A stretch of DNA of 64,000 nucleotides. It comes from Hoeflea sp. GTDB lineage: Bacteria; Pseudomonadota; Alphaproteobacteria; Rhizobiales; Rhizobiaceae. The translations under genes and the position numbers were made by a program. The DNA lies in the NCBI RefSeq assembly GCF_014359905.1, contig NZ_JACIYP010000001.1, positions 7,758 to 71,757 of the forward strand, read 5' to 3'. Every line of letters starts with the position of its first letter. The first letter of the stretch is position 1. Under the pieces are notes generated by a model. That model worked only from the letters and a program-made list of their open reading frames with translations, did no database searches and had not been told where the DNA came from. Shown here piece after piece: positions 32,192 through 41,843 of this stretch.

Positions 32192-35100
32192 ACGACACGC
32201 CAGGCCCGGGACCGCTTTCCGGATTGAAAGAAAGCCCGATCCGCGCGCCGTCGGCCGCCGCTGCCAGGTCGGTCGCAGCCGACCTCAAGCCGCTTGCCAC
32301 GGATCATCCCGAAATTGCCGAAGTGCTTTCAGGCGACAGCCCGGCGCGGGATTTTCTGATCGCAGCGCTGGCTCTGTCGCCGTTCCTGCGCGAAACCGTG
32401 ATCGCCGATCCGAAGTCGCTGGCGCTGGTGCTGTCGCAGCCCTGCGCCAAGATCCTGGCCCACACTATTGCAGCAGCCCGCGACTGCTGGCGAGATGCCG
32501 ACGGGGCGTTGTGCAGTGAAGCAGACCTGATGCGGGGTCTGCGCCGGGCCAAGCGGCGGATTTCGCTGACGCTGGCCCTCAATGACCTTTCCCGCCAGAT
32601 CGATGCGCGCCACACGACGGTGGCCCTGAGCGATCTCGCCGACGCGACGCTGGGCGCCGCCTTCGATCATCTGCTGCGCGCCGGCCATGATGCGGGCAAG
32701 CTCGCGCTGCCCGATCCGGACAAGCCTTGCGACAGGTCCGGCCTGATCGTGCTCGGCATGGGCAAGCACGGCGCGCGCGAGCTCAACTATTCCTCCGACA
32801 TCGACATCGTGGTGTTTTTCGATCCCGAGGCCGGTATCGTCAAGGACAGCGACGAGGCGACCGATGTGTTCGCCCGCATGGTGCGGCGGCTGGTGCGGAT
32901 CATGCAGGAGCGCACCGGCGACGGCTATGTGTTCCGCACCGATCTGAGGCTCAGGCCCGATCCGGGGTCGACGCCGCTGGCCTTTCCGCTCGATGCGGCG
33001 CTGAATTATTACGAAAGCCGCGGCCAGAACTGGGAGCGGGCGGCCTTCATCAAGGCGCGGCCGGTGGCGGGCGATCTTGACGCGGGCGAGCGCTTCCTCA
33101 AGGAATTGGTGCCCTTCGTCTTCCGCAAATACCTCGATTTCGCCGCCATTTCCGACATTCACTCGATCAAGCGGCAGATCCACGCCCATCGCGGCTTTGG
33201 CGACATCGCGGTCAAGGGCCACAATGTCAAGCTCGGCCGCGGCGGCATCCGCGAGATCGAGTTCTTCGTCCAGACCCAGCAGCTGATCGCTGGCGGCCGC
33301 ATGCCGCGGCTGAGGATGCGCCGCACCGACGAGATGCTGGTGGCGCTCGCGCGCGCCCGCTGGATCGACCCGGCGACGGCCCGGACGCTGGCGGAAAGCT
33401 ACTGGTACCTGCGCGATGTGGAGCACCGGATCCAGATGGTGCGCGACGAGCAGAGCCACACGCTGCCCGAAAGCGAGGCGGAGCTCGCACGCATCGCGCT
33501 GATGATGGGCGAGGCGAGCACGGCAAGCTTCGGCAAGACCTATGTTGCGGTTCTCACCAAGGTGGAGCAGTGCTACGCCGAGCTGTTCGAGAAGGAAGCG
33601 GGGCTGTCGGGCGGCATCGGCAATTTGGTGTTCACTGGCGACGATGACGACCCAGGTACGCTCAAGACGCTTGCCGAACTCGGTTTCGAGCGGCCCTCGG
33701 ACATTTCCCGCATCATCCGCACCTGGCATTACGGCCGTTACCGCGCCACCCAGTCGGTGGAGGCGCGCGAGCGGCTGACCGAACTGACGCCGGAGCTGCT
33801 CCGGGTGTTCGGCGCCACCAAGCGCGCCGACGAGGCGCTGATCCGCTTCGACGCGTTCATTGCCGGACTGCCGGCGGGCATCCAGCTGTTTTCGCTGATC
33901 GGCACCAATCCCGGCCTGTTGTCGCTGATGGTCACGATCATGGCGGCTGCCCCGCGGTTGGCCGAGATCATCGCCCGCAAGCCGCATGTGTTCGACGGCA
34001 TGCTCGATCCAGGCCTGATGGCGGAGCTGCCGACGCGCGATTATCTCTCCGAGCGGCTGCAGGGTTTTCTTGAGGGCGCGCGCGCCTATGAGGAGATCCT
34101 CGACCGGCTCAGGATCGTGGCGCTGGAGCAGAAATTCCTGATCGGCGTACGCCTGCTCACGGGCGCGATTTCCCCGGAACGCGCCGCGCGCAGCTTCTCC
34201 CATCTGGCGGACCTGATCATCGGCGCAGCGCTGGACGCGGTGCGCGAGGGCATGGAGGAGGCCCATGGGACGGTGCCGGGCGGGCGCGCCGCGGTCATCG
34301 GCATGGGCAAGCTCGGGAGCTACGAGCTGACCGCAGGTTCCGACATCGACATCATCCTGCTTTATGATCATGACCCTGACGGCGAAGAGTCGGACGGGCC
34401 GAAGCCGCTCGATCCGGTGCGCTACTACACCCGCATGACCCAGCGGCTGGTGACGGCGTTGTCGGCGCCGACCGCCGAAGGCATTCTCTACGAGGTGGAT
34501 CTGAGACTGAGGCCTTCGGGCAACAAGGGCCCGGTGGCGACCTCCATCCGGGCGTTCTCCAAGTACCAGTCCGAAGAGGCCTGGACCTGGGAGCACATGG
34601 CGCTGACCCGCGCCCGCGTGGTGGCGGGTGAGGACAGCCTGCGCAACGAGGCCCGCGCACTGATCGACAGGGTGCTGGCAAAACCCCGGGACGAGGCCAG
34701 GCTGCTTGACGATCTCGTCGAGATGCGCGGCCTGATCGAACAGGAAAAGCCGCCGCGCGACATCTGGGACGTCAAGCTGATCCCCGGCGGGCTGATCGAC
34801 GTCGAATTCATCGCCCAGTATCTGTCGCTCAAGGCCCGCGCGGCGGGCTGGCTGCCGGCCCAGGAGGATGACGAGGCCGCGGGCCTGCTCGCCGGGCCGG
34901 AAGCCGCCCCCGCGCCGCCAAAACCCGTCTACAGTGAATGCACGAGCACCGACGCCACGCTGAAGATCCTCGGCCCCGGCGAACTGGGCGAAGAGGTGAC
35001 CGAGGAACTGCGCCGTGCGCTGGCGTTGTGGAGCGGCCATGCCCAGGTCGTTCGGCTTTGTGCGGAAGGCGGGTTCGATCCCAAGCAGGCGCCCGCCGGC

Positions 35101-35214
35101 CTCATCGATCTCGTCACCCGCACCGGCCAGGCCCCGGACCTCGCAAGCCTCGAAGCCGACTTCAAGGCAACCTCGAAACGGGTACGGGCGATCTTCCGCA
35201 AGGTGACGGGGTAG
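32188..35214 (+). CDS. glnE: bifunctional glutamine synthetase adenylyltransferase/deadenylase GlnE
   Basis: A 1,008-residue enzyme that adds AMP to, and removes it from, glutamine synthetase under control of PII and glutamine. Two nucleotidyltransferase domains are clear. The N-terminal one, for deadenylation, has LGMGKHGARELNYSSDIDIV with VFFDPE at residues about 190-215. The C-terminal one, for adenylylation, has IGMGKLGSYELTAGSDIDII at about 705-725. Regulatory helical segments follow each (REIEFFVQTQQLI and GLIDVEFIAQYLSL). The length is normal. Confidence 0.96.
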   Translation: MNDTPGPGPLSGLKESPIRAPSAAAARSVAADLKPLATDHPEIAEVLSGDSPARDFLIAALALSPFLRETVIADPKSLALVLSQPCAKILAHTIAAARDCWRDADGALCSEADLMRGLRRAKRRISLTLALNDLSRQIDARHTTVALSDLADATLGAAFDHLLRAGHDAGKLALPDPDKPCDRSGLIVLGMGKHGARELNYSSDIDIVVFFDPEAGIVKDSDEATDVFARMVRRLVRIMQERTGDGYVFRTDLRLRPDPGSTPLAFPLDAALNYYESRGQNWERAAFIKARPVAGDLDAGERFLKELVPFVFRKYLDFAAISDIHSIKRQIHAHRGFGDIAVKGHNVKLGRGGIREIEFFVQTQQLIAGGRMPRLRMRRTDEMLVALARARWIDPATARTLAESYWYLRDVEHRIQMVRDEQSHTLPESEAELARIALMMGEASTASFGKTYVAVLTKVEQCYAELFEKEAGLSGGIGNLVFTGDDDDPGTLKTLAELGFERPSDISRIIRTWHYGRYRATQSVEARERLTELTPELLRVFGATKRADEALIRFDAFIAGLPAGIQLFSLIGTNPGLLSLMVTIMAAAPRLAEIIARKPHVFDGMLDPGLMAELPTRDYLSERLQGFLEGARAYEEILDRLRIVALEQKFLIGVRLLTGAISPERAARSFSHLADLIIGAALDAVREGMEEAHGTVPGGRAAVIGMGKLGSYELTAGSDIDIILLYDHDPDGEESDGPKPLDPVRYYTRMTQRLVTALSAPTAEGILYEVDLRLRPSGNKGPVATSIRAFSKYQSEEAWTWEHMALTRARVVAGEDSLRNEARALIDRVLAKPRDEARLLDDLVEMRGLIEQEKPPRDIWDVKLIPGGLIDVEFIAQYLSLKARAAGWLPAQEDDEAAGLLAGPEAAPAPPKPVYSECTSTDATLKILGPGELGEEVTEELRRALALWSGHAQVVRLCAEGGFDPKQAPAGLIDLVTRTGQAPDLASLEADFKATSKRVRAIFRKVTG

Positions 35215-35230
35215 GGGGGCCTGGGTCCCT

Positions 35231-35700
35231 CTACTGGCCGAACCACATCCGTTTCAGCGTCGCATCGCGCTTGACGAAATGATGATAGAGCGCGGCGACC
35301 GCGTGGCCGAGGAACAGCGCGAGCAGCAGTTTTGCCGATGCCATGCGGAATGCGGGGTGTGAAATCGTTGAAATCGGGAAGCGGAAGGGCTGCGCCGCCG
35401 AAGATGATGTCGCCGGCGCCGGAAAGCAGGAACATGCCGATGCCGCTCGCCGCCATTCCCAGCACGACAATGTAGAGCAGACCGTGCACGGCCTTGGCTG
35501 TCATTGCCTGGCAGGCCGGATCAGGCAGCGGCTGAGGGTGGCTGTCAAAGCGCCACCACCAGACAAGGCGGGGCGAGCGTCAGAATGAGGATGGCGATGC
35601 CCATGGACGCGTGCGCCGCCAGAATGCCGGTCTTGGACGCGGGATCGCTGGTTTCGTTGGCCAGCATGCCGGAGGCGAGCGGCGCCACAATCAGTAGAAC
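35231..35700 (-). pseudogene. cytochrome b561 gene remnant (5' deleted, frameshifted)
   Basis: Pieces in three frames on the minus strand add up to the C-terminal two thirds of a cytochrome b561. They are VLLIVAPLASGMLANETSDP (from 35700), then WWWRFDSHPQPLPDPACQAM after a one-base shift near 35575, AVHGLLYIVVLGMAASGIGM, and after a second shift near 35345 LLLALFLGHAVAALYHHFV with the last haem-ligating His region, ending MWFGQ. The N-terminal helix with the first haem ligand is missing. A functional protein is impossible. Confidence 0.8.
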
Positions 35701-35924
35701 GCGGGCTTGTCACGCGCGAACCCGCCAGCGATGACAAGCGCGTGGTCCGGGTGAATCTTACGCCGCACCGATGGAGCCTGAAGCATCTGGAAGATTTCCA
35801 TGAGCGGGTCAATGCACTGCTTCTTGAGGGAATCAGCCCGGACGAGGCAAAGACGCTGTTCAGGCTGCTCGGCCAAGTCGAAGCCAATGCCCGGCACGCA
35901 ACTGGTTCGGGCCAGGCTGTATAA
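35694..35924 (+). pseudogene. MarR-family regulator remnant (3' third only)
   Basis: From 35694 the plus strand reads VERGLVTREPASDDKRVVRV followed by NLTP, the end of the recognition helix and the wing of MarR regulators. It continues to the dimerisation helix with [20 protein letters not shown] and [12 protein letters not shown], stop 35922-35924. No start or first two thirds exist. It begins within a few bases of where the divergent cytochrome b561 remnant begins, so one deletion removed both 5' ends. Confidence 0.75.
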
Positions 35925-36102
35925 GCCCGCCGTATCGGCACAGGAAGACGGGTCCTGCCCGCTCACATACCGGGTGGCCCGGACAGCCGGATATTCAATG
36001 TCATTCCTAATTTATCATAGGCTAGATTTAATATTAAATAAGAGCAGCCAATCGATAACCAGGAGCAGTGTCAAAGAACGCGTGGAAGATTGGTGTTTCC
36101 TG

Positions 36103-37920
36103 ATGATGAGCAATTACAAAATCTCGACCAGACTGTACTTTCTTGTGGGCCTCGCATTGGCGGTTTTCACCGCCGCCGCTGTTTACAAGCTGTATGACTC
36201 GCACACCGCCATGGTGGCCGAGCGCAAGGCCAAACTCAACGCGCTCGACGAGAATGTGATTTCCCTGTTCCAGCATTTTCATGAGCTGGAAACGTCCGGT
36301 GCCCTGACCCGCGAGGAGGCGCAAGCCCGCGCCATCGACGCCGTTCGTCCGATGCGCTACGAGGGAAGCGGCTACTTCTGGATCAACGATATCTCCAACA
36401 TGATGCTCATGCATCCGATCTCGCCGGCCCTGGAGAACACCGATCTTTCCGGCATCAAGGACACGAACGGGAAATTCTTCTTCCAGGAATTCATCAAGGT
36501 CGTCGAAGCGCAGGGCGAAGGCTTTGTGGACTACTACTGGAAAAAGCCAGGCGTCGAGGCGCCGGTTCTCAAATACTCCCATGTCGAGGGATTTGCGCCA
36601 TGGGGCTGGATTGTCGGCACTGGGGTTTATGCCGATGACCTCGCCGCGCTGTTTTACAAGAATGCCGCCACCACGGTAGCCACGCTCGGCATGGGTGCGC
36701 TTGCCATCCTGCTGATTGCCTTTGCGACCGTGCGCAGCGTGGTGACGCCGATCCGCCGGTTGAATGCAACCATGCAGGACATCGCAAGGGAAGATGTCAG
36801 CTGCGAGGTTCCGGAGACGAACCGGAAGGATGAGGTCGGCGAAATGGCGGCGTCCGTGCTGGTGCTGCGCGATTCGGTGCGGGAGCGGGCACAGATGCGG
36901 TTGCGCGATATCGACCAGCAGAAGCATCTCGACGCCGAACGCAGCGAAGGCGAACGCCGCAGGGCCGAGGTCAGCGAAACCCAGGCCGACGTGATGTCCA
37001 AGCTTGGTACTGCGCTGGAACGGCTTGCAGGCGGCGATCTGACTGTTCAGATCGACAATATCGCCCCCGAATATGCCAAGCTGCGCGACGATTTCAACGA
37101 CGCGGTCGCGGCCCTTGGCGATGTCATCTCCACCATTGCCCAGTCCACGGATGTGGTCAGCGCCAGCGCCGACGGCATCTCCGAAGCCGCCAACAACCTG
37201 TCGCACCGGACAGAACAGCAGGCGGCCTCGCTCGAGGAAACCGCGGCTGCGCTTGATGAGATCACGTCCACCGTGCGCAACTCGTCCGAGCGCGCCACAG
37301 AGGCCAACCGGATGGTCGGCCAGACCCGTCAGAGCACCGACAAGTCGGGCAAGATCGTCACCGAGGCGATTTCGGCGATGACCCGGATCAAGGATGAGTC
37401 CGACCGCATCGGCAAGATCATCGGCGTCATCGACGAGATCGCTTTCCAGACCAACCTGCTGGCGCTCAATGCCGGCGTCGAGGCCGCGCGTGCGGGTGAG
37501 GCGGGCAGGGGATTTGCCGTGGTCGCCCAGGAGGTGCGTGAGCTTGCCCAGCGCTCGGCCACCGCCGCCCGGGAAATCAAGCAGCTGATTTCCAGCTCCG
37601 CCAACGAAGTCCAGAACGGCGTGTCGCTGGTGCAGTCCACCGGTGAAGCGCTGTCGGAAATCGAGAAATTCGTGACCCAGGTCAACGAGGAGGTCAATTC
37701 GATCGCCACTGCCGCGCGCGAACAGGCCAATGCGCTGGCCGAGGTCAACACCGCGGTCAACCAGATGGATCAGATGACCCAGCAGAACGCGGCCATGGTC
37801 GAAGAGACCAGCGCCGCAAGCATGACGCTGACCCAGGAGAGTGCGCAGCTCAACGCCATGCTGGGCAAGTTCCGCCTGCCGCAGGCGGGCCATACGCAAC
37901 AGCGCGCCCGCGCCGCCTGA
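36103..37920 (+). CDS. methyl-accepting chemotaxis protein with Cache domain
   Basis: A 605-residue chemoreceptor. TM1 is [20 protein letters not shown]. The periplasmic ligand domain is a single Cache type, recognised by [40 protein letters not shown] and [18 protein letters not shown]2 is [20 protein letters not shown], followed by HAMP and a long signalling hairpin with the conserved tip [20 protein letters not shown]. No C-terminal CheR-binding pentapeptide is seen. ATG 36103 or 36106 is chosen because TM1 follows at once, whereas the 100 codons upstream overlap the MarR remnant. Cache ligands of this type include small carboxylates; the ligand is unknown. Confidence 0.9.
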   Translation: MMSNYKISTRLYFLVGLALAVFTAAAVYKLYDSHTAMVAERKAKLNALDENVISLFQHFHELETSGALTREEAQARAIDAVRPMRYEGSGYFWINDISNMMLMHPISPALENTDLSGIKDTNGKFFFQEFIKVVEAQGEGFVDYYWKKPGVEAPVLKYSHVEGFAPWGWIVGTGVYADDLAALFYKNAATTVATLGMGALAILLIAFATVRSVVTPIRRLNATMQDIAREDVSCEVPETNRKDEVGEMAASVLVLRDSVRERAQMRLRDIDQQKHLDAERSEGERRRAEVSETQADVMSKLGTALERLAGGDLTVQIDNIAPEYAKLRDDFNDAVAALGDVISTIAQSTDVVSASADGISEAANNLSHRTEQQAASLEETAAALDEITSTVRNSSERATEANRMVGQTRQSTDKSGKIVTEAISAMTRIKDESDRIGKIIGVIDEIAFQTNLLALNAGVEAARAGEAGRGFAVVAQEVRELAQRSATAAREIKQLISSSANEVQNGVSLVQSTGEALSEIEKFVTQVNEEVNSIATAAREQANALAEVNTAVNQMDQMTQQNAAMVEETSAASMTLTQESAQLNAMLGKFRLPQAGHTQQRARAA

Positions 37921-37992
37921 ACGAAGACGACACACCCATCGCTTGCCCTTGTCGGGAGCGGTGGGTGAGCCCGGAAATTGCCGGGACAGGAG

Positions 37993-38021
37993 GGCGGGCG
38001 CCGGGAATTGCCCGCCTTTTT
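37993..38021 (+). terminator. Rho-independent terminator after the chemoreceptor
   Basis: GGCGGGC (37993-37999) pairs with GCCCGCC (38010-38016), followed by TTTTT (38017-38021). A second GCCGGGAATTTGCCGGC-type hairpin lies just downstream (38031-38060). The remaining bases up to 38188 show nothing further. Confidence 0.85.
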
Positions 38022-38188
38022 GCATGGGACGGGCCGGGAATTTGCCGGCAAGCCCGGGAACCAATCCCCCATCGGCGCGTTTAGACCGGCACCTTCCGAT
38101 CGCGCCGCGGCTCCAAGAGATTGACTCACATGCTGATTGGCATGCTTCCTGATGACGGCCCCCACGAACAAGCCAATGGATCTATCTC

Positions 38189-39247
38189 ATGCGCCGCTAT
38201 GCCTGTCCAAATTGCTCCAATGAAGTGCATTTCCGCAACAGCCGCTGCGTCAGCTGCGATTCGAAGCTCGGCTATGTGCCGGCGCGCGATCAGATGTTCT
38301 ACACCACCCCCGACAATGACCAGTGGCATGACGGCCCGACAGCCTACAACGCCTGCGCCAACCGCCATGTGATCGGTTGCAACTGGCTGGTCCAGGACGG
38401 GCTGGAGGAGGAGCACTGCCTGAGCTGCAGCCACACCCTGGTGATCCCGAACCTGTCGCTGCCCGAAAACCGCGACCGGTGGGCGGCGCTGGAGGAGGCC
38501 AAGCGGCGGCTGTTCTATTCGATCGTCAAGTTCCGGCTCGGCGTCGGCGACCTGGTCAACGCCCCCGAGCGCGCGCTGCGCTTCGAGTTCAAGGCCGACG
38601 TTCTCACGTCCGATGGCAAGACCAAGAAGGTGCTGACCGGCCATGAGAACGGGCTGATCACTATCAATATCGCCGAGGCCGACGATCCGACCCGAGAAAA
38701 GCACCGCAAGGCCATGGGCGAACCCTACCGCACCCTGATCGGGCATTTCCGCCATGAGATCGGCCACTATTACTGGGACAGGCTCGTCGCAAACGGGCCG
38801 CATCTCGAAGGCTACCGCGCGATTTTCGGCGACGAGCGCGAGGATTATGGTGAAGCGCTCAAGCGTCACTACGAAAACGGCGCGCCGGAGGGGTGGCAGA
38901 TGACCCATGTCAGCTCCTATGCCTGCGCCCATTCCTGGGAGGACTTCGCCGAGACCTGGGCCCATTATTTTCATATTGTCGATGGTCTGGAGACTGCCGG
39001 CTGGTATGGCCTGGACGGTCACACACCCGATGCCGGGCTCAACCGGACGCCGGGTGGCTGGTCGGATGCCGGCCCCTATGGCGCGGCCGAGTTTCGCCCG
39101 ATGATCGAGGCCTGGGTGCCGCTGACGGTGGCGATGAACGCCATGAACCGATCGATCGGGCTGGGGGATTTCTATCCCTTCGTGCTCTCCGACATGATCT
39201 TTTCCAAGCTCGAATTCATCCACCGCCTGATCCACGACCGCGGCTGA
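38189..39247 (+). CDS. zinc-ribbon metallopeptidase family protein
   Basis: A 352-residue protein. The N-terminus is a zinc ribbon (CPNCSNEVHFRNSRCVSC, residues about 6-23) and a second Cys pair, HCLSCSHT, lies at about 79-86. The peptidase motif is HEIGHYYWDRL with His189 and His193, and the third ligand is probably in the region WEDFAETWAHYFHIVDGLET. This matches the putative zinc-binding metallopeptidase family (PF10005/PF15887 type). Substrate unknown. There is no signal peptide, so it is probably cytoplasmic. The ribosome binding site is weak. Confidence 0.85.
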   Translation: MRRYACPNCSNEVHFRNSRCVSCDSKLGYVPARDQMFYTTPDNDQWHDGPTAYNACANRHVIGCNWLVQDGLEEEHCLSCSHTLVIPNLSLPENRDRWAALEEAKRRLFYSIVKFRLGVGDLVNAPERALRFEFKADVLTSDGKTKKVLTGHENGLITINIAEADDPTREKHRKAMGEPYRTLIGHFRHEIGHYYWDRLVANGPHLEGYRAIFGDEREDYGEALKRHYENGAPEGWQMTHVSSYACAHSWEDFAETWAHYFHIVDGLETAGWYGLDGHTPDAGLNRTPGGWSDAGPYGAAEFRPMIEAWVPLTVAMNAMNRSIGLGDFYPFVLSDMIFSKLEFIHRLIHDRG

Positions 39248-39267
39248 GCGGCGAGCTCGCCTCAAGC

Positions 39268-41610
39268 CTACTCGGCCGCTGCGCGGAGATCCGGGAAGGT
39301 GATCGGCACCCGGATGCTGACGATGGTGCCAACGCCTTCCGCGGACCGGACCTTCATTGCGCCGCCGTGCAGTTCCGCCAGGCTGCGCGAGATGGCGAGG
39401 CCGAGGCCAGAGCCGCCGGTGGATTTTGAAAACTGGTTCTGCACCTGCTCGAAGGGCTGGCCGATGCGGCACAGGAGCGCCTTGGGGATGCCGATGCCGG
39501 TGTCCTCGATGGTCAGCGTCACCGCGCGCGAGGTTTTTCGCGCGCGCACCAGGATGCGGCCGCCGGGTTCGGTGAACTTGACCGCGTTGGACAACAGGTT
39601 GAGCAGGATCTGCTTCATGGCGCGGCGATCGGCGGGCAGCGACAGGTGCGCCGGGATCCTCTGCTGGACCTCGATGCCTTTCTTCTCGGCCTGGATGGCG
39701 AGAAGTCGCATCGTTTCCTCCAGCAGCGGCACAAGGTCCACATTCTCGCGTTCGATCTGCATCTGCCCGGCCTCGATCTTGGCCATGTCCAGAATGTCGT
39801 TGATCACCGTCAGCAGGTGGATGCCGGAATTGTGGATGTCGTCGGCATATTCGGAGTATTTGTCGGAGCCGAGCGGTCCGAACATCCGCGCCTGCAGCAC
39901 CTCGGAGAAGCCGATGATGGCGTTGAGCGGGGTTCTCAGTTCATGGCTCATATTGGCCAGGAATTCGGACTTGGCCCGGCTTCCTGCTTCCGCCCGTTCC
40001 TTCTCGACCTGATAGTCCTGATTGAGTTCGGAGAGCTCCTCCGCCTTGCGCTTGAGTTCCGACTGCGAGGTCGTCAGATCGCCGATGGTCGCCATCAGCC
40101 GCTTCTCGCTGTCGCGCAGCCGTTCCTGGTTGCGCTTGAGCGGCGTGATGTCGGTGCCGACCGAAACCTGGCCGCCGTCGCGGGTCTGGCGTTCGTTGAT
40201 CTGCAGCCAGCGTCCGTCGGCAAGCTGGACTTCGTAGGTTTGCGCGACACCCCTGGCGCAGGGGACAGCGAGCCTGCGCGCCACCACGGGCCGGGTCGCC
40301 GCCGCTTCGACGGTTGCGCGCGGGGTGCCGGGTGCCAGGATGTCGGCGGGCAGGCCATGGATTTCCTGGTAATGCTTGTTCCACAGCACCAGCCTGTCGT
40401 CGCGGTCCCACAGCACAAAGGCCTCCGAGGTGCTCTCGATGGCGTCGAACAGACGCTGGTCGGCCTCCGCCGTGCGCTGCTGCAACCGGTACTGCTCGGT
40501 GACATCCATGGCGATGCCGATCAGGTGGGTCTGGGCCGAGGTCGGATCGACGACCTGGGCGCGGGCCCGCATCCAGACATAATGCCCGGCAGCGTGGCGC
40601 ATGCGGAACAGGTGATCCACCTGCTTGATGTCACCGCTGGCGACTTTCTGCGCGATTTCATAGAGATCACCGTCATCGGGATGGATCAGCCGCGAGGCTT
40701 CGCCGAACGAGATCACGCTGTCGCGCGGCTCTAGCCCGAGGATCTCGTACATCGAGCGCGACCAGTAGAGCCGGCCCCGCGCCATGTCCCAGTCCCACAA
40801 TCCGCAGCGACCGCGCGACAGCGCCATGTCGACGCGGCGGTGGCTCTCGAGATAGATGCCGTCGGCCTCCTGGGCGCGCCCGGCCTGGCTGAAATAGGCG
40901 TAGAGGATCACCAGCAGGATGGAGGAGGTGGCGATGAACAGCGTCACATTGACCGAGACCGACTGCCGCCAGGCCTCGTTCATGTCCGAAACGGGGGTGA
41001 GCGCCAGGACGGCGCCCGCGCCGTCGGGCAGCCGCGCCATCGCTGCGAGATAGTCGGCGCCGTCGAAGCCGATTTCCTGAACGCCGGCGCGCGCGCCGAA
41101 CAGCCACAGGGGCGAGGATTCACGCAGCAGGCTGGAGATCGTCCGGCCGACGAGATGCTGACCGCCGGAGGTTGAGGCAAACACCCGGTCCTGCGCATCG
41201 ACAACGACCATGTACCGGCCGCCGGTGTCAGGCATGGCGCCAAGAACGCGGTTGAGCCGGGCTTCGGTTTCCCAGCGCTGGGCCTGTTTGACGGGTGTGG
41301 TGTCGGCCGAAAACGTGGCGCTGGCTGCGGCGAGCGAGAGGGCGGTCATGTGCTCTGCAGCGGTCAGCAAGCGGTCGCGGTCTTCGCTCATGTTGACGAA
41401 GCGGGCCGTGGCCACGACCACCAGGAAGGCAACGATAAGAATAGGGATCAGGCGCTTGAGGAAGGGTTCGGCGCCGGCGAGACCGTCATAGGCCGGCTGT
41501 GCGAACAGCTTTGCGTGACCGGAAAGCTCTCTGCCCGCCGCCCGCTTCGCGGCAGGCTTCCGAGCATGAATCGACCTCTCGGCCGCAGTGACAGGCTGCG
41601 CGTCCGCCAT
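39268..41610 (-). CDS. pleC: PAS-domain sensor histidine kinase, PleC-like
   Basis: A 780-residue membrane kinase. TM1 is IPILIVAFLVVVATARFVNM (residue about 53), a periplasmic part follows, and TM2 is VTLFIATSSILLVILYAYFS. Two or three PAS folds follow (CGLWDWDMARGRLYWSRSMY; FDAIESTSEAFVLWDRDDRL). The kinase core has phospho-acceptor His556 in ANMSHELRTPLNAIIGFSE, then MFGPLGSDKYSEYADDIHNS, LLNLLSNAVKFTEPGG, IEDTGIGIPKALL and GGSGLGLAI. The core wording is very like PleC, the phosphatase/kinase acting on DivK in the alphaproteobacterial cell-polarity circuit, and the glnE-pleC-pepN order is rhizobial. Other PAS kinases cannot be fully excluded. Confidence 0.68.
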   Translation of the reverse strand: MADAQPVTAAERSIHARKPAAKRAAGRELSGHAKLFAQPAYDGLAGAEPFLKRLIPILIVAFLVVVATARFVNMSEDRDRLLTAAEHMTALSLAAASATFSADTTPVKQAQRWETEARLNRVLGAMPDTGGRYMVVVDAQDRVFASTSGGQHLVGRTISSLLRESSPLWLFGARAGVQEIGFDGADYLAAMARLPDGAGAVLALTPVSDMNEAWRQSVSVNVTLFIATSSILLVILYAYFSQAGRAQEADGIYLESHRRVDMALSRGRCGLWDWDMARGRLYWSRSMYEILGLEPRDSVISFGEASRLIHPDDGDLYEIAQKVASGDIKQVDHLFRMRHAAGHYVWMRARAQVVDPTSAQTHLIGIAMDVTEQYRLQQRTAEADQRLFDAIESTSEAFVLWDRDDRLVLWNKHYQEIHGLPADILAPGTPRATVEAAATRPVVARRLAVPCARGVAQTYEVQLADGRWLQINERQTRDGGQVSVGTDITPLKRNQERLRDSEKRLMATIGDLTTSQSELKRKAEELSELNQDYQVEKERAEAGSRAKSEFLANMSHELRTPLNAIIGFSEVLQARMFGPLGSDKYSEYADDIHNSGIHLLTVINDILDMAKIEAGQMQIERENVDLVPLLEETMRLLAIQAEKKGIEVQQRIPAHLSLPADRRAMKQILLNLLSNAVKFTEPGGRILVRARKTSRAVTLTIEDTGIGIPKALLCRIGQPFEQVQNQFSKSTGGSGLGLAISRSLAELHGGAMKVRSAEGVGTIVSIRVPITFPDLRAAAE

Positions 41611-41843
41611 GATTTTTGCTTATCCCCTTTGGGATTCGGACAACCGCATCTCCGAATCTGACCTAATGAATCAAAGGTGATTCGCCTTGTCCAGCCCTAA
41701 AAGTAAGCTTTCGTTAAGGATATGAATTTGCACGGTTTAAAACCGATTCGAGTCGCACGGATTTATCCCGCGCGACGCCTCTGGAGCAGAGCGGCGCGCA
41801 AATCACCTCGCATGCGGCTTAAAGGGGGAGGGCTGACCGGCGG
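41611..41843. other. 233-base gap between pleC and pepN
   Basis: It contains the pleC 5' region, a GTTTAAAAC palindrome (41737-41745) and GTTAAGGATATG (41713-41724). No CtrA full site (TTAA-N7-TTAA) was found. No gene is seen. Confidence 0.4.

Noticed and set aside
32329-35040. 903-codon minus-strand ORF opposite glnE
   Set aside because: Shadow of a well-conserved gene with the usual codon-complement composition.
41611-41843. CtrA binding site upstream of the PleC-like kinase
   Set aside because: TTAA-like words are present but not with the 7-base spacing of a CtrA site.
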